From the NCBI RefSeq assembly GCF_025399795.1, contig NZ_JAODTZ010000046.1, forward strand, positions 25,604-89,603: 64,000 bases of DNA, in the 5' to 3' direction. The notes under the pieces were generated by a model. The model was given only the letters and a program-made list of their open reading frames with translations. It made no database searches and was not told the origin of the DNA. Both the position numbers and the translations under genes were made by a program. Positions 16,471 to 26,100 of the stretch are shown here, one piece after another. This DNA comes from Streptomyces rhizosphaerihabitans (GTDB lineage Bacteria > Actinomycetota > Actinomycetes > Streptomycetales > Streptomycetaceae). Position 1 is the stretch's first letter. Each line of letters opens with the position of its first letter.

Positions 16471-17468
16471 TGCGCTTCCTCCTCGACGCCGAACAGCGCG
16501 CCTTCGCCGCCTCCCTGGACGCGATGCTGACGTCCGCGGACACACCGTCGGCCGTACGGGCCTGGGCCCGCGGCGATCACGGGCCCGGCCGGGCCCTGTG
16601 GTCGCGGCTCGCCGACGCGGGGGTCTTCGCACTGGCCGTCCCGGAGGCGTACGAGGGGGTGGGCCCGCTCCCCGTCGAACTGGCGGTCGCGTTCATCGAG
16701 TTGGGGCGGCATGCGGTTCCGGGTCCGGTGGTGGAGACGGTCGCCGCGGCCGCCCTGCTGAGCGAGCTGGGCGAGCTGGGCGCGTCGGGTCCGGCCAAGC
16801 GGCTGCTGCCGGGGCTGGCCTCCGGCGAGAGCGTCGCCACGCTCGCCCCGGCCGACGGGTACGCGCTCGACGCGGACGCGGCGACGGTGCTGCTCGTGGT
16901 GGACGGCGACGGTCTGCGGCTCGCGCCGGGCCACGATCCGGTACGGGCGTCCGTGGACCGGGCCCGGCGGCTCGCCCGGCCGGAGGCGGGCGGCGAACTC
17001 CTGGCCGCGGGACCGCAGGTCACCCGCGCCGCGAGCCGGGCCCTGGCCTGGGCCCGGCTCGCCACCGCCGCCCAGGCCCTCGGGGTCGGCCTCGCGCTCC
17101 TCGACCGGACCGTCGCATACGTCAAGCAGCGCACCCAGTTCGGTGTTCCCGTCGGCTCGTTCCAGGCGGTCAAGCACCGGCTCGCCGACGCGATGATCGC
17201 CCTGGAGTTCGCGCGCCCGCTGCTGTTCGGGGCCGCGCTGTCGATGGCGCCGGCGGACGTGGCCGCCGCGAAGGCCACGGCGGGCGAGGCCGCGTACACC
17301 ACCGCCCGGACGGCGTTGCAGCTGCACGGCGCGATCGGCTACACGGCCGAGTACGACCTGTCCCTCTGGTTCACCAAGGCCCGCGCCCTGCGCACGGCCT
17401 GGGGCACCCCGGCCGAGTGCAGGGCCGAGGCGCTGGCCGGTCTCAGTGGTGCTCGTCCCCGCTCGTGA
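16470..17468 (+). CDS. ipdE2: acyl-CoA dehydrogenase beta-type subunit, IpdE2-like
   Basis: 332 residues from ATG 16470, sharing one base with the preceding stop. ACAD fold but shorter, without a clear SEPEAGSD loop: FIELGRHAVPGPVVE, YVKQRTQFGVPVGSFQAVKHRLADAMI and LQLHGAIGYTAEYDLSLWF are visible. This short partner type fits IpdE2 (formerly FadE33, about 318 residues). The last 26 bp overlap the 3' end of the convergent cytochrome b gene. Function rests on pairing and cluster context. Confidence 0.87.
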   Translation: MRFLLDAEQRAFAASLDAMLTSADTPSAVRAWARGDHGPGRALWSRLADAGVFALAVPEAYEGVGPLPVELAVAFIELGRHAVPGPVVETVAAAALLSELGELGASGPAKRLLPGLASGESVATLAPADGYALDADAATVLLVVDGDGLRLAPGHDPVRASVDRARRLARPEAGGELLAAGPQVTRAASRALAWARLATAAQALGVGLALLDRTVAYVKQRTQFGVPVGSFQAVKHRLADAMIALEFARPLLFGAALSMAPADVAAAKATAGEAAYTTARTALQLHGAIGYTAEYDLSLWFTKARALRTAWGTPAECRAEALAGLSGARPRS

Positions 17469-19158
17469 GCTCCCGGTACTCCTCGGCCGTCGGCTTCGGG
17501 ATCCGGGCGCCGGGTCCGTACAGGGCGCGCGCCAGCCGGGCGCGCAGCCTTCGGGCGGGGCCGACCCGGCGGACCACACCGTTCGCGTCGACGAGCGGGC
17601 CCACCTCGTAGGGCGGCGCCTGTTCGTGCTGGGTGAGGGTGAACCGCTGTGCCGGGGTGAGCGGTTCGTGGACCTCGACGTACTCGCCGTGCGGCAGGAG
17701 TTTGATGGTGCCGGACTCGCGGCCGTGCAACACCTTTTCCCGGTCGGCGCGTTGCAGCCCCAGACAGATCCGTTTCGTGACGACGTAGGCGAGTGCGGGC
17801 CCGGCGAAGACGGCGACGCGGACGAACCAGGTGATCGCGTTGATCGACAGATGGAAGTGGGTGGCCCACAGGTCGTTGCCGCCGCCGACCAGCAGGACGG
17901 CGTACAGCGTCAGCCAGGCGACGCCGAGCGCGGTGCGGGTGGGCACGTTGCGCGGCCGGTCCAGGATGTGGTGCTCGCGCTTGTCGCCGGTGACCCATGC
18001 CTCGATGAACGGGTAGACGGCGATGGCGGTCATGATGAGCGGGAAGAGCGAGAAGGGGATGAAGACGCCCAACTGGAGTGTGTGGCCGAGGGCGTTGATC
18101 TCCCATCCCGGCATCACCCGGATCAGCCCTTCGGAGAAGCCGAGGTACCAGTCGGGCTGGGCGCCGGTGGTCACCAGGTCGGGCCGGTAGGGCCCGAAGG
18201 CCCACACGGGGTTGACGGTGGCGATCGCTCCCATGATCGCCAGGACCCCGAAGACCAGGAAGAAGAAGCCGCCGGCCTTGGCCATGTAGACGGGCATGAA
18301 CGGCATGCCGACGACCGACTTCTGGTCGCGTCCGGGCCCCGGGTACTGCGTGTGCTTGTGGTAGAAGACCAGGATCAGATGGGCGACGACCAGTCCCAGC
18401 ATGATGCCCGGCAGCAGCAGGACGTGGATGGGGAAGAACCTCGGGATGATGTCGTGCCCCGGGAACTCCCCGCCGAACAGGAAGAAGGAGATGTACGTCC
18501 CCACGACCGGGATCGACAGGATGGCGCCCTGGGCGAAGCGGACGCCGGTGCCGGAGAGCAGGTCGTCGGGGAGCGAGTAGCCGGTCAGGCCGGTGATGAG
18601 GCCGAGCATCAACAGGGTCCAGCCGAACAGCCAGTTGACCTCGCGCGGCTTGCGGAACGCGCCGGTGAAGAACACCCGCATCATGTGCACGAGCATCCCG
18701 GCGAGGAAGACGAGCGCCGCCCAGTGGTGGATCTGCCGGATCAGCAGTCCGCCGCGCACGTCGAAGCTGATGTCGAGCGTGGACTCGTACGCCCGCGTCA
18801 TGATGATGCCGTTCAGCGGCCCGTACGAGCCGTGGTAGACGACCTCGACGCCGCTCGGCTCGAAGAACAGGGTGAGATAGACGCCGGTGAGGATCAGGAC
18901 GAGGAAGCTGTAGAGGCAGACCTCGCCCAGCATGAACGACCAGTGGTCCGGAAAGACCTTGCGCATATTGGCCTTGGCCAGCGTGTACACGCCCAGCCGT
19001 CCGTCGGCCCAGTCGGCGAGCCGCTCGCCCTTGCCGGTCTCGGCCGCGCGGCGGGCCCGCGTGGTCCCCGTACGGCCGGCCTCCGGAATCCCGCTCCCGG
19101 GGGCTCCGTTCGCCGGAGTTCCCGCGGTCCGGCCGGAGTCGGTCCCTCGTGCGCCCAT
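17443..19158 (-). CDS. cytochrome bc1-type cytochrome b subunit (QcrB paralogue)
   Basis: 571 residues from ATG 19158, with GGGGAG 6 nt upstream; the frame extends to 19209 but lacks a better start. About eight to nine membrane helices follow a hydrophilic N-terminal tail. Haem-ligand His lie in IHHWAALVFLAGMLVHMMR and HVLLLPGIMLGLVVAHLI, and the quinol-site motif appears as PDWYLGFSEG. The C-terminal 110 residues are hydrophilic, as in actinobacterial QcrB. There is no qcrA, qcrC or cytochrome oxidase gene alongside, so this is probably a second stand-alone copy rather than the main respiratory gene. Convergent overlap with the ipdE2-like gene. Confidence 0.85.
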   Translation of the reverse strand: MGARGTDSGRTAGTPANGAPGSGIPEAGRTGTTRARRAAETGKGERLADWADGRLGVYTLAKANMRKVFPDHWSFMLGEVCLYSFLVLILTGVYLTLFFEPSGVEVVYHGSYGPLNGIIMTRAYESTLDISFDVRGGLLIRQIHHWAALVFLAGMLVHMMRVFFTGAFRKPREVNWLFGWTLLMLGLITGLTGYSLPDDLLSGTGVRFAQGAILSIPVVGTYISFFLFGGEFPGHDIIPRFFPIHVLLLPGIMLGLVVAHLILVFYHKHTQYPGPGRDQKSVVGMPFMPVYMAKAGGFFFLVFGVLAIMGAIATVNPVWAFGPYRPDLVTTGAQPDWYLGFSEGLIRVMPGWEINALGHTLQLGVFIPFSLFPLIMTAIAVYPFIEAWVTGDKREHHILDRPRNVPTRTALGVAWLTLYAVLLVGGGNDLWATHFHLSINAITWFVRVAVFAGPALAYVVTKRICLGLQRADREKVLHGRESGTIKLLPHGEYVEVHEPLTPAQRFTLTQHEQAPPYEVGPLVDANGVVRRVGPARRLRARLARALYGPGARIPKPTAEEYRELTSGDEHH

Positions 19159-19445
19159 ATGCCGCTCCCCTCGGCCCACCAGGGTGGCACGCCGCCTCGC
19201 CCAAGCCAACGGGGCGTCACAGGTGGAGTGTTGGGATGATCGATGCCCGCGGCTCGGACGGTTGCGGCCATGCGGTGCTCCGGTCGCGCGAGGGTGCGGA
19301 ACGCCGGGGTCGCGTCAGCGTGCCGGCCGGCCGGTGCGCGCACGGACCCTGCCGTTCCCCTCCGGCCGGAGTGTCGCTATTTTGATCTTCGCCGTCCCCA
19401 CCGGCTCACCGTTACCCCGTACCCGTGCGTTCCGAGGAGCCGGCC

Positions 19446-20366
19446 GTGGAGTCCGAGTCCGCTGTCACCACTTGCTACCGCCACCCCAAGGTGGAGTCGC
19501 ATGTGCGCTGCACCCGCTGCGACCGTTTCATATGCCCGAGCTGTATGCGCGAGGCGGCCGTCGGCCATCAGTGCGTGGAGTGCGTGAAGGAGGGCGCGAA
19601 GTCCGTCCGGCAGGCCCGCACGGCCTTCGGCGGGCGGATCTCGACGGTGCCCGCGGTGACGTACGCCCTCATCGGCCTCAATCTGCTGGCCTACCTGGCC
19701 GAACTGCTGCGCTCGTCGGTCGTGGACCGGTTCGAGATGCTCGGCGCGGGTCTGGTGGACGGGGACGGGATCCACTATCTCTGGGACGCCGTGCACTCCC
19801 CGGACTACCACGCGGAAGGCCTGGTCAACGGCGAGTGGTACCGGCTGCTGACCGGGGCGTTCCTGCATCTGCCGCCCACCGAGGGCACCTTCGGCATCGC
19901 TCACATCGCGATGAACATGTTCGCGCTGTGGAACATCGGCCGGACCGTCGAGGCCCAGCTCGGCCGGGTCCGCTACCTCGCCCTGTATCTGCTGTCGGCG
20001 CTCGGCGGCTCGGTCCTCGTGCTGCTGATCGCACCGGACGAGCACACGGTCGGCGCGTCGGGCGCGATCTTCGGCATCGGCGCCGCGTACTACGTGATGG
20101 CACGCCGGCTCGGCACGGACATGGGGGGCGTCAACCGCTTCATGGGCGGCCTGCTGATCTGGCTGCTGATCTCGGCGGGGCTCACGTCCTGGCAGGGCCA
20201 CCTGGGCGGCCTGCTGGCGGGCGGGGCCGTGACGGCGGCCTTCGCGTACGCTCCCCGCAACCGCTGGCGGGCACCGATCCAGGCGGCCGTGTGCGTGGGG
20301 CTTCTCGCATTGCTGGTGGTCCTGGCGGTGCTGAAGGTGTCGGCGCTGAGGAACGGCTCCGTGTAG
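19446..20366 (+). CDS. rhomboid intramembrane protease with N-terminal zinc knuckle
   Basis: 306 residues from GTG 19446, chosen because GAGGAG lies 6 nt upstream (GTG 19425 lacks this). An N-terminal B-box-like zinc finger (C10, H13, C22, C25, C30, C33, C43 and C46 region) is cytoplasmic. It is followed by about seven membrane segments. The catalytic dyad is S205 in GASGAIFG and H252 in GHLGGLLAG; the oxyanion Asn lies in AHIAMNMFALWNIG. It cleaves membrane proteins within the bilayer; substrate unknown. Divergent from the cytochrome b gene and followed by a strong hairpin. Confidence 0.93.
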   Translation: MESESAVTTCYRHPKVESHVRCTRCDRFICPSCMREAAVGHQCVECVKEGAKSVRQARTAFGGRISTVPAVTYALIGLNLLAYLAELLRSSVVDRFEMLGAGLVDGDGIHYLWDAVHSPDYHAEGLVNGEWYRLLTGAFLHLPPTEGTFGIAHIAMNMFALWNIGRTVEAQLGRVRYLALYLLSALGGSVLVLLIAPDEHTVGASGAIFGIGAAYYVMARRLGTDMGGVNRFMGGLLIWLLISAGLTSWQGHLGGLLAGGAVTAAFAYAPRNRWRAPIQAAVCVGLLALLVVLAVLKVSALRNGSV

Positions 20367-20406
20367 CACGAGACGGACGGCGGGCGCGGCCGCCGCGGCG
20401 CGGGCT

Positions 20407-20445
20407 GCAGGAAGGGGCGCGGGACGGGCAACAGCCCCTGCCTGC
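20407..20445 (+). terminator. hairpin after rhomboid gene
   Basis: A 12-bp stem with one mismatch (GCAGGAAGGGGC and GCCCCTGCCTGC) and a 15-nt loop starts 41 bp after the rhomboid stop. The core resembles the dispersed GGGGCGCGGG...GCCCC elements common between Streptomyces genes. Confidence 0.6.
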
Positions 20446-20573
20446 ACCCGTGTCCGGTCCCGCGCGGGCTGTCCGCGGGCCCTGCCGGCGACGCCGGGCC
20501 TTGCGGTGCCCCGGGCGGCCGGCGGGTCGCGTCCCCGGGCCGCGCACGCGTGCCGCCCTTGAGGGGCACAGAC

Positions 20574-20593
20574 GTGCTGTACCCGTACGGCAC
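20574..20593. promoter_or_regulatory. palindrome upstream of chitosanase
   Basis: GTGCTGTACCCGTACGGCAC is an inverted repeat matching at 8 of 10 positions per arm, centred about 54 bp before the chitosanase ATG. Placement suits an operator near the promoter. The binding protein is not identifiable from the sequence. Confidence 0.4.
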
Positions 20594-20637
20594 CTCGGCC
20601 TGTCCGTCCGCACGTCGTCCCTGCGTACCCTTGCGTC

Positions 20638-21534
20638 ATGAAACGTGCGGGTTGCCTGTTGTTCGCCGTCGCCCCCGTGCTGGTGACGGCGACGGTCTAC
20701 TTCGCCACGCCCGAGCACACGGCCACCGCCGACGCCAAGGGCCCGGCGTCCGTGTCGCGGAAGGCCCGCGAGAAGGACTCGGCCAATGCCGAGCGGAAGG
20801 CCGACGGCGAGGTCGCCGACGCGCCGCCCGGCCTGGCGGCTCCGGACAGGAAGGAGCTGGCCCAGGAGATCGTGGCGAGTGCCGAGAACTCCACGCTGAA
20901 GTGGCACGAGGCGTACGCCTACGTCGAGGACATCGGTGACGGCCAGGGGTACACGGCGGGCATCATAGGCTTCTGCACCGGCACCCACGACCTGCTCACT
21001 CTGGTCGAGCGTTACACCGAGGAGCACCCGGACAACGGGCTCGCCCGCTTCCTCCCGGCCCTGCGCAAGGTCGACGGCACGGACTCCCACGAGGGCCTGG
21101 ACCCGGGCTTTCCCGCGGCCTGGCGCCGCGAGGCCGCCCTCGCCGCGTTCCGCGAGGCCCAGGACCACGAACGCGACAGCGTCTACTTCGACCCCGCCGT
21201 CCGGCTCGCCAAGCTCGACGGGCTCGGCACGCTCGGCCAGTTCATCTACTACGACGCCATGGTGATGCACGGTCCCGGCACCAGCGCCGACGGCTTCTAC
21301 GGGCTGCGCGAGCGCGCCGTGCGCGAGGCGAACCTCCCGTCCGAGGGCGGCGACGAGAAGGCGTACCTCGACATCTTCCTGGACATCCGCCGCGAGGCGA
21401 TGAAGGCCAAGGACCCCCAGCGCGACACCACCCGCATCGACACCGCCCAGCGGCAGTTCCTCCATGACGGAAACCTCGACCTGCACACACCGCTGCGGTG
21501 GAAGGTGTACGGCGAGACCTACCGCGTGCCGTAG
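20638..21534 (+). CDS. secreted chitosanase, GH46
   Basis: 298 residues from ATG 20638. A signal sequence or N-terminal anchor (about residues 1-32) precedes a charged linker rich in Ala, Lys and Glu (33-65), then the GH46 domain. Catalytic acid E83 in SAENSTLKW and D101 in VEDIGDGQGYTAGIIGF correspond to E22 and D40 of the Streptomyces N174 enzyme. Conserved QRQFLHDGNLDL and PLRWKVYG close the domain. It hydrolyses chitosan outside the cell. Position directly before gltD matches a chitosanase gene at this place in S. coelicolor (from memory). Confidence 0.94.
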   Translation: MKRAGCLLFAVAPVLVTATVYFATPEHTATADAKGPASVSRKAREKDSANAERKADGEVADAPPGLAAPDRKELAQEIVASAENSTLKWHEAYAYVEDIGDGQGYTAGIIGFCTGTHDLLTLVERYTEEHPDNGLARFLPALRKVDGTDSHEGLDPGFPAAWRREAALAAFREAQDHERDSVYFDPAVRLAKLDGLGTLGQFIYYDAMVMHGPGTSADGFYGLRERAVREANLPSEGGDEKAYLDIFLDIRREAMKAKDPQRDTTRIDTAQRQFLHDGNLDLHTPLRWKVYGETYRVP

Positions 21535-21559
21535 GCGGGAGAAGCCCGCGGGCATGCGG

Positions 21560-21605
21560 CGGCGCCTGCCAGGTCGTCCGGTCGGGGACAGTGAGGCAGG
21601 CGCCG
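21560..21605. terminator. bidirectional terminator between chitosanase and gltD
   Basis: An 11-bp perfect stem (CGGCGCCTGCC at 21560-21570 with GGCAGGCGCCG at 21595-21605) and a 24-nt loop lies between the two converging genes. Confidence 0.65.
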
Positions 21606-21687
21606 TCTCGTGTTCCGCACGCCTTTGTGCGGGACGATTTCGGGTGACCGTCAGGTCACTCGTTCAAGGGGTCGGACCGTTTCGGGG

Positions 21688-23148
21688 TCAGACCATCAGC
21701 GAGCGGTCCGTCGGACGGATCGGGGCCGGCAGATCGCTCGCTCCGGTGAGGAAGCGGTCGACACCGCGGGCGGCCGAACGGCCCTCCGCGATGGCCCAGA
21801 CGATGAGGGACTGGCCGCGGCCCGCGTCACCGGCGACGTACACGCCGGGAACGTTGGTCGCGAAGTCGGCGTCGCGGGCGATGTTGCCGCGCTCGTCGAG
21901 CTCCAGACCGAACTGGGAGACCACGCCGTTCTCGACGTCCGTGCCGGTGAAGCCCATCGCCAGCGTCACCAGCTGGGCGGGGATCTTGCGCTCCGTGCCC
22001 GGCTTCTGGTTCAGCTTGCCGCCGGTGAACTCTACCTCGACCAGGTGCAGCCACTGGACGTTGCCGTCCTCGTCGCCCTCGAAGTGGGTGGTGTTGACGG
22101 AGTAGACCCGCTCACCGCCCTCCTCGTGCGCGGAGGTGACCTTGTAGAGCATCGGGAACGTCGGCCAGGGCTGACCCGGGTTCCGCTCCTCGCCCGGCCG
22201 CGGCATGATCTCCAGCTGGGTGACCGAGGCCGCGCCCTGGCGGTGGGCGGTGCCCACGCAGTCCGCGCCCGTGTCACCGCCGCCGATGACCACGACGTGC
22301 TTGCCCTCGGCGGTGATCGGGGGCGCCACGTAGTCGCCCTCCTGCACCTTGTTGGCCAGCGGCAGGTACTCCATGGCCTGGTGGATGCCGCTCAGCTCCC
22401 GCCCGGGGACGGGGAGGTCACGGGCGGTCGTCGCACCGGCGGCGATGACCACGGCGTCGTACCGCTTGCGCAGGTCCGTCGCCTTGAGGTCGCGGCCGAT
22501 CTCGATGCCCGTGCGGAAGCGGGTGCCCTCCGCGCGCATCTGCTCGATGCGGCGGTTGATGTGCCGCTTCTCCATCTTGAACTCGGGGATGCCGTAGCGC
22601 AGCAGGCCGCCGACGCGGTCGGCGCGCTCGTACACCGCGACCGTGTGACCGGCGCGCGTGAGCTGCTGGGCGGCGGCGAGACCGGCGGGGCCGGAACCGA
22701 TGACCGCGACGGTCTTGCCCGACAGGCGCTCGGGGATCTGCGGGGCGACATCGCCCGTGTCCCACGCCTTGTCGATGATCGAGACCTCGACGTTCTTGAT
22801 GGTCACGGCGGGCTGGTTGATGCCGAGCACACACGCCGACTCGCACGGGGCGGGGCACAGCCGGCCCGTGAACTCCGGGAAGTTGTTCGTGGCGTGCAGC
22901 CGCTCGGAGGCGGCCTGCCAGTCCTCGCGGTAGGCGTAGTCGTTCCACTCGGGGATCAGGTTGCCCAGCGGACAGCCGTTGTGGCAGAACGGGATGCCGC
23001 AGTCCATGCAGCGCGAGGCCTGCTTGGAGATGATCGGGAGCAGCGAGCCCGGAACGTAGACCTCGTTCCAGTCCTTGAGGCGCTCCTCGACCGGCCGGGA
23101 CCTGGCGACCTCACGGCCGTGGTTCAAAAAGCCCTTGGGATCAGCCAT
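21688..23148 (-). CDS. gltD: glutamate synthase (NADPH) small subunit
   Basis: 486 residues from ATG 23148. N-terminal iron-sulfur cysteines C47, C50, C55 and C59 in CMDCGIPFCHNGCP are followed by LCPAPCESAC, the FAD-binding GSGPAGLAAAQQL and the NADPH-binding GGGDTGADC. It passes electrons from NADPH to the large subunit for making glutamate from 2-oxoglutarate and glutamine. The start lies inside the end of gltB (8-bp overlap), so translation is coupled and a 1:1 complex is expected. Confidence 0.97.
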   Translation of the reverse strand: MADPKGFLNHGREVARSRPVEERLKDWNEVYVPGSLLPIISKQASRCMDCGIPFCHNGCPLGNLIPEWNDYAYREDWQAASERLHATNNFPEFTGRLCPAPCESACVLGINQPAVTIKNVEVSIIDKAWDTGDVAPQIPERLSGKTVAVIGSGPAGLAAAQQLTRAGHTVAVYERADRVGGLLRYGIPEFKMEKRHINRRIEQMRAEGTRFRTGIEIGRDLKATDLRKRYDAVVIAAGATTARDLPVPGRELSGIHQAMEYLPLANKVQEGDYVAPPITAEGKHVVVIGGGDTGADCVGTAHRQGAASVTQLEIMPRPGEERNPGQPWPTFPMLYKVTSAHEEGGERVYSVNTTHFEGDEDGNVQWLHLVEVEFTGGKLNQKPGTERKIPAQLVTLAMGFTGTDVENGVVSQFGLELDERGNIARDADFATNVPGVYVAGDAGRGQSLIVWAIAEGRSAARGVDRFLTGASDLPAPIRPTDRSLMV

Positions 23149-26100
23149 TGGTCGCCGCCTCCATCATCTTCTCGGTGATCTCGGACTCGTTGAGTCCGGC
23201 TCGCTCGGCGGCGTCCTTGGCGGCGAGCACTGCCTTGTACGTGCTGGGAATGATCTTGCTGAAGCGCTCCACGGCCACGGGCCACTCGGCGATCAGCTTC
23301 TCGGCGACCGTCGAGGCGGTCTCCTCCGCGTGCCGGCGCACGACGTCGTGCAGCCACTGCTTGTCGGTGTCGTCGAGTTCCTCGACGGCGTCCACGTTGC
23401 CGATGTTCACGTTGTCGCGGTCGAGGTCGATCACGTACGCGACACCGCCGGACATGCCGGCCGCGAAGTTGCGGCCCGTCTCGCCGAGGACGACCGCGCG
23501 ACCGCCGGTCATGTATTCGCAGCCGTGGTCGCCCACGCCCTCGGAGACCACCGTCGCGCCGGAGTTGCGGACGCAGAAGCGCTCGCCGGTGCGGCCGCGC
23601 AGGAAGAGCTCGCCGCCCGTCGCGCCGTACGCGATGGTGTTGCCCGCGATGGTCGAGTACTCGGCGAGGTGGTCGGCGCCCCGGTCGGGACGGACGATCA
23701 CCCGGCCGCCGGAGAGACCCTTGCCGACGTAGTCGTTGGCGTCGCCCTCCAGGCGCAGCGTGACGCCGCGCGGCAGGAAGGCGCCGAAGGACTGGCCCGC
23801 CGAGCCCGTGAAGGTGATGTCGATGGTGTCGTCGGGCAGGCCCGCGCCACCGAACTTCTTCGTCACCTCGTGGCCGAGCATGGTGCCGACCGTGCGGTTG
23901 ATGTTGCGGATCGCGACCTGGGCGCGGACCGGCTGGGCGTCGGTCGCGGAGTCGGCGGCGAGCGCGTCGGCGGCGAGCTTGATGAGCTCGTTGTCGAGCG
24001 CCTTCTCCAGGCCGTGGTCCTGCTCGATGACCTGGTGCAGCGCCGCGCCCTCGGGCAGTTCGGGCACGTAGAAGAGCGGGGTCAGGTCCAGGCCCTGCGC
24101 CTTCCAGTGGGTGACGGCGCGCTCCACGTCGAGGTTCTCGGCGTGGCCGACGGCCTCTTCGATGGTGCGGAAGCCGAGCTCGGCGAGGATCTCGCGGACC
24201 TCTTCGGCGATGAACTTGAAGAAGTTGACGATGTACTCGGCCTTGCCGGCGAACCGCTCGCGCAGCACCGGGTTCTGGGTGGCGATGCCGACCGGGCAGG
24301 TGTCCAGGTGGCAGACGCGCATCATGACGCAGCCGGAGACGACGAGCGGCGCGGTCGCGAAACCGAACTCTTCGGCGCCGAGCAGCGCGGCGATGACGAC
24401 GTCGCGGCCGGTCTTGAGCTGGCCGTCGGTCTGCACGACGATGCGGTCGCGCAGACCGTTGAGCAGCAGGGTCTGCTGGGTCTCGGCGAGGCCGAGCTCC
24501 CAGGGGCCGCCCGCGTGCTTGAGGGAGGTCAGCGGGGAGGCGCCCGTTCCGCCGTCGTGGCCGGAGATGAGGACGACGTCCGCGTGGGCCTTGGAGACAC
24601 CGGCGGCGACCGTGCCGACGCCGACCTCGGAGACCAGCTTCACGTGGATGCGGGCCTTCGGGTTGGCGTTCTTGAGGTCGTGGATCAGCTGAGCCAGGTC
24701 CTCGATGGAGTAGATGTCGTGGTGCGGCGGCGGGGAGATCAGACCGACACCCGGGGTGGAGTGACGGGTCTTGGCCACCCACGGGTAGACCTTGTGGCCG
24801 GGCAGCTGGCCGCCCTCGCCGGGCTTGGCGCCCTGGGCCATCTTGATCTGGATGTCGTCGGCGTTGACGAGGTACTCGCTGGTCACGCCGAAGCGGCCGG
24901 ACGCCACCTGCTTGATGCTGGAGCGGCGGGCCGGGTCGTACAGCCGGTCCGCGTCCTCGCCGCCCTCACCGGTGTTGGACTTGCCGCCCAGCTGGTTCAT
25001 GGCGATGGCGAGGGTCTCGTGCGCCTCCTTGGAGATGGAGCCGTACGACATGGCGCCGGTCGAGAAGCGCTTGACGATCTCGGAGACGGGCTCGACCTCG
25101 TCGAGGGAGATCGAGGGCCGGTCCGAGGTGAAACCGAACAGGCCGCGCAGCGTCATCAGACGCTCGGACTGCTCGTTCACACGGCCCGTGTACTTCTTGA
25201 AGATCTCGTAGCTGCCCGAGCGCGTCGAGTGCTGGAGGCGGAAGACCGTCTCCGGGTCGAACAGGTGGGGCTCGCCCTCGCGGCGCCACTGGTACTCGCC
25301 GCCTATGTCCAGGGCGCGGTGTGCGGGCGCGATGCCGGAGGCCGGGTAGGCCTTGGCGTGCCGGGCGGCGACCTCCTTGGCGATGACGTCGAGGCCGGCT
25401 CCGCCGATCTTGCTGGCCGTGCCGTTGAAGTACTTCTCGACGAAGGCCTTCTCCAGGCCGACGGCCTCGAAGACCTGGGCGCCGCGGTAGGAGGCGACGG
25501 TCGAGATGCCCATCTTGGACATGACCTTCAGGACGCCCTTGCCGAGGGCGTAGATCAGGTTGCGGATGGCCTGCTCGGGCTCGATGCCCTGGAGGAAGGT
25601 GTCGGCGCGGGCCAGGTCCTCGACGGACTCCATGGCCAGGTACGGGTTGACGGCCGCGGCGCCGAAGCCGATGAGCAGGGCGACGTGGTGGACCTCGCGG
25701 ACGTCTCCGGCCTCGACCAGCAGGCCCACCTGGGTGCGCTGCTTGGTGCGGATGAGGTGGTGGTGGACGGCCGCGGTGAGCAGCAGAGAGGGGATCGGCG
25801 CGTGCTCGGCGTCGGAGTGACGGTCCGACAGGACGATCAGCCGGGCGCCGTTCTCGATGGCGGCGTCGGCCTCGGCGTAGATCTCCTCGATGCGGGCGGC
25901 GAGGGATTCGCCGCCGCCGGAGACCCGGTACAGGCCGGACAGCGTCGCTGCCTTCATGCCGGGCATGTCGCCGTCGGCGTTGATGTGGATGAGCTTGGCC
26001 AGCTCGTCGTTGTCGATCACCGGGAAGGGCAGGGTGACGCTGCGGCAGGAGACGGCCGTCGGCTCCAGCAGGTTGCTCGCCGGACCGAGGGAGGAGCGCA

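Noticed and set aside
13692..17468. 1258-codon plus-strand frame
   Set aside because: Only its last 332 codons (from 16470) are protein-like; the rest is antisense to thiolase, TetR and SDR genes or in the wrong frame of ipdE1.
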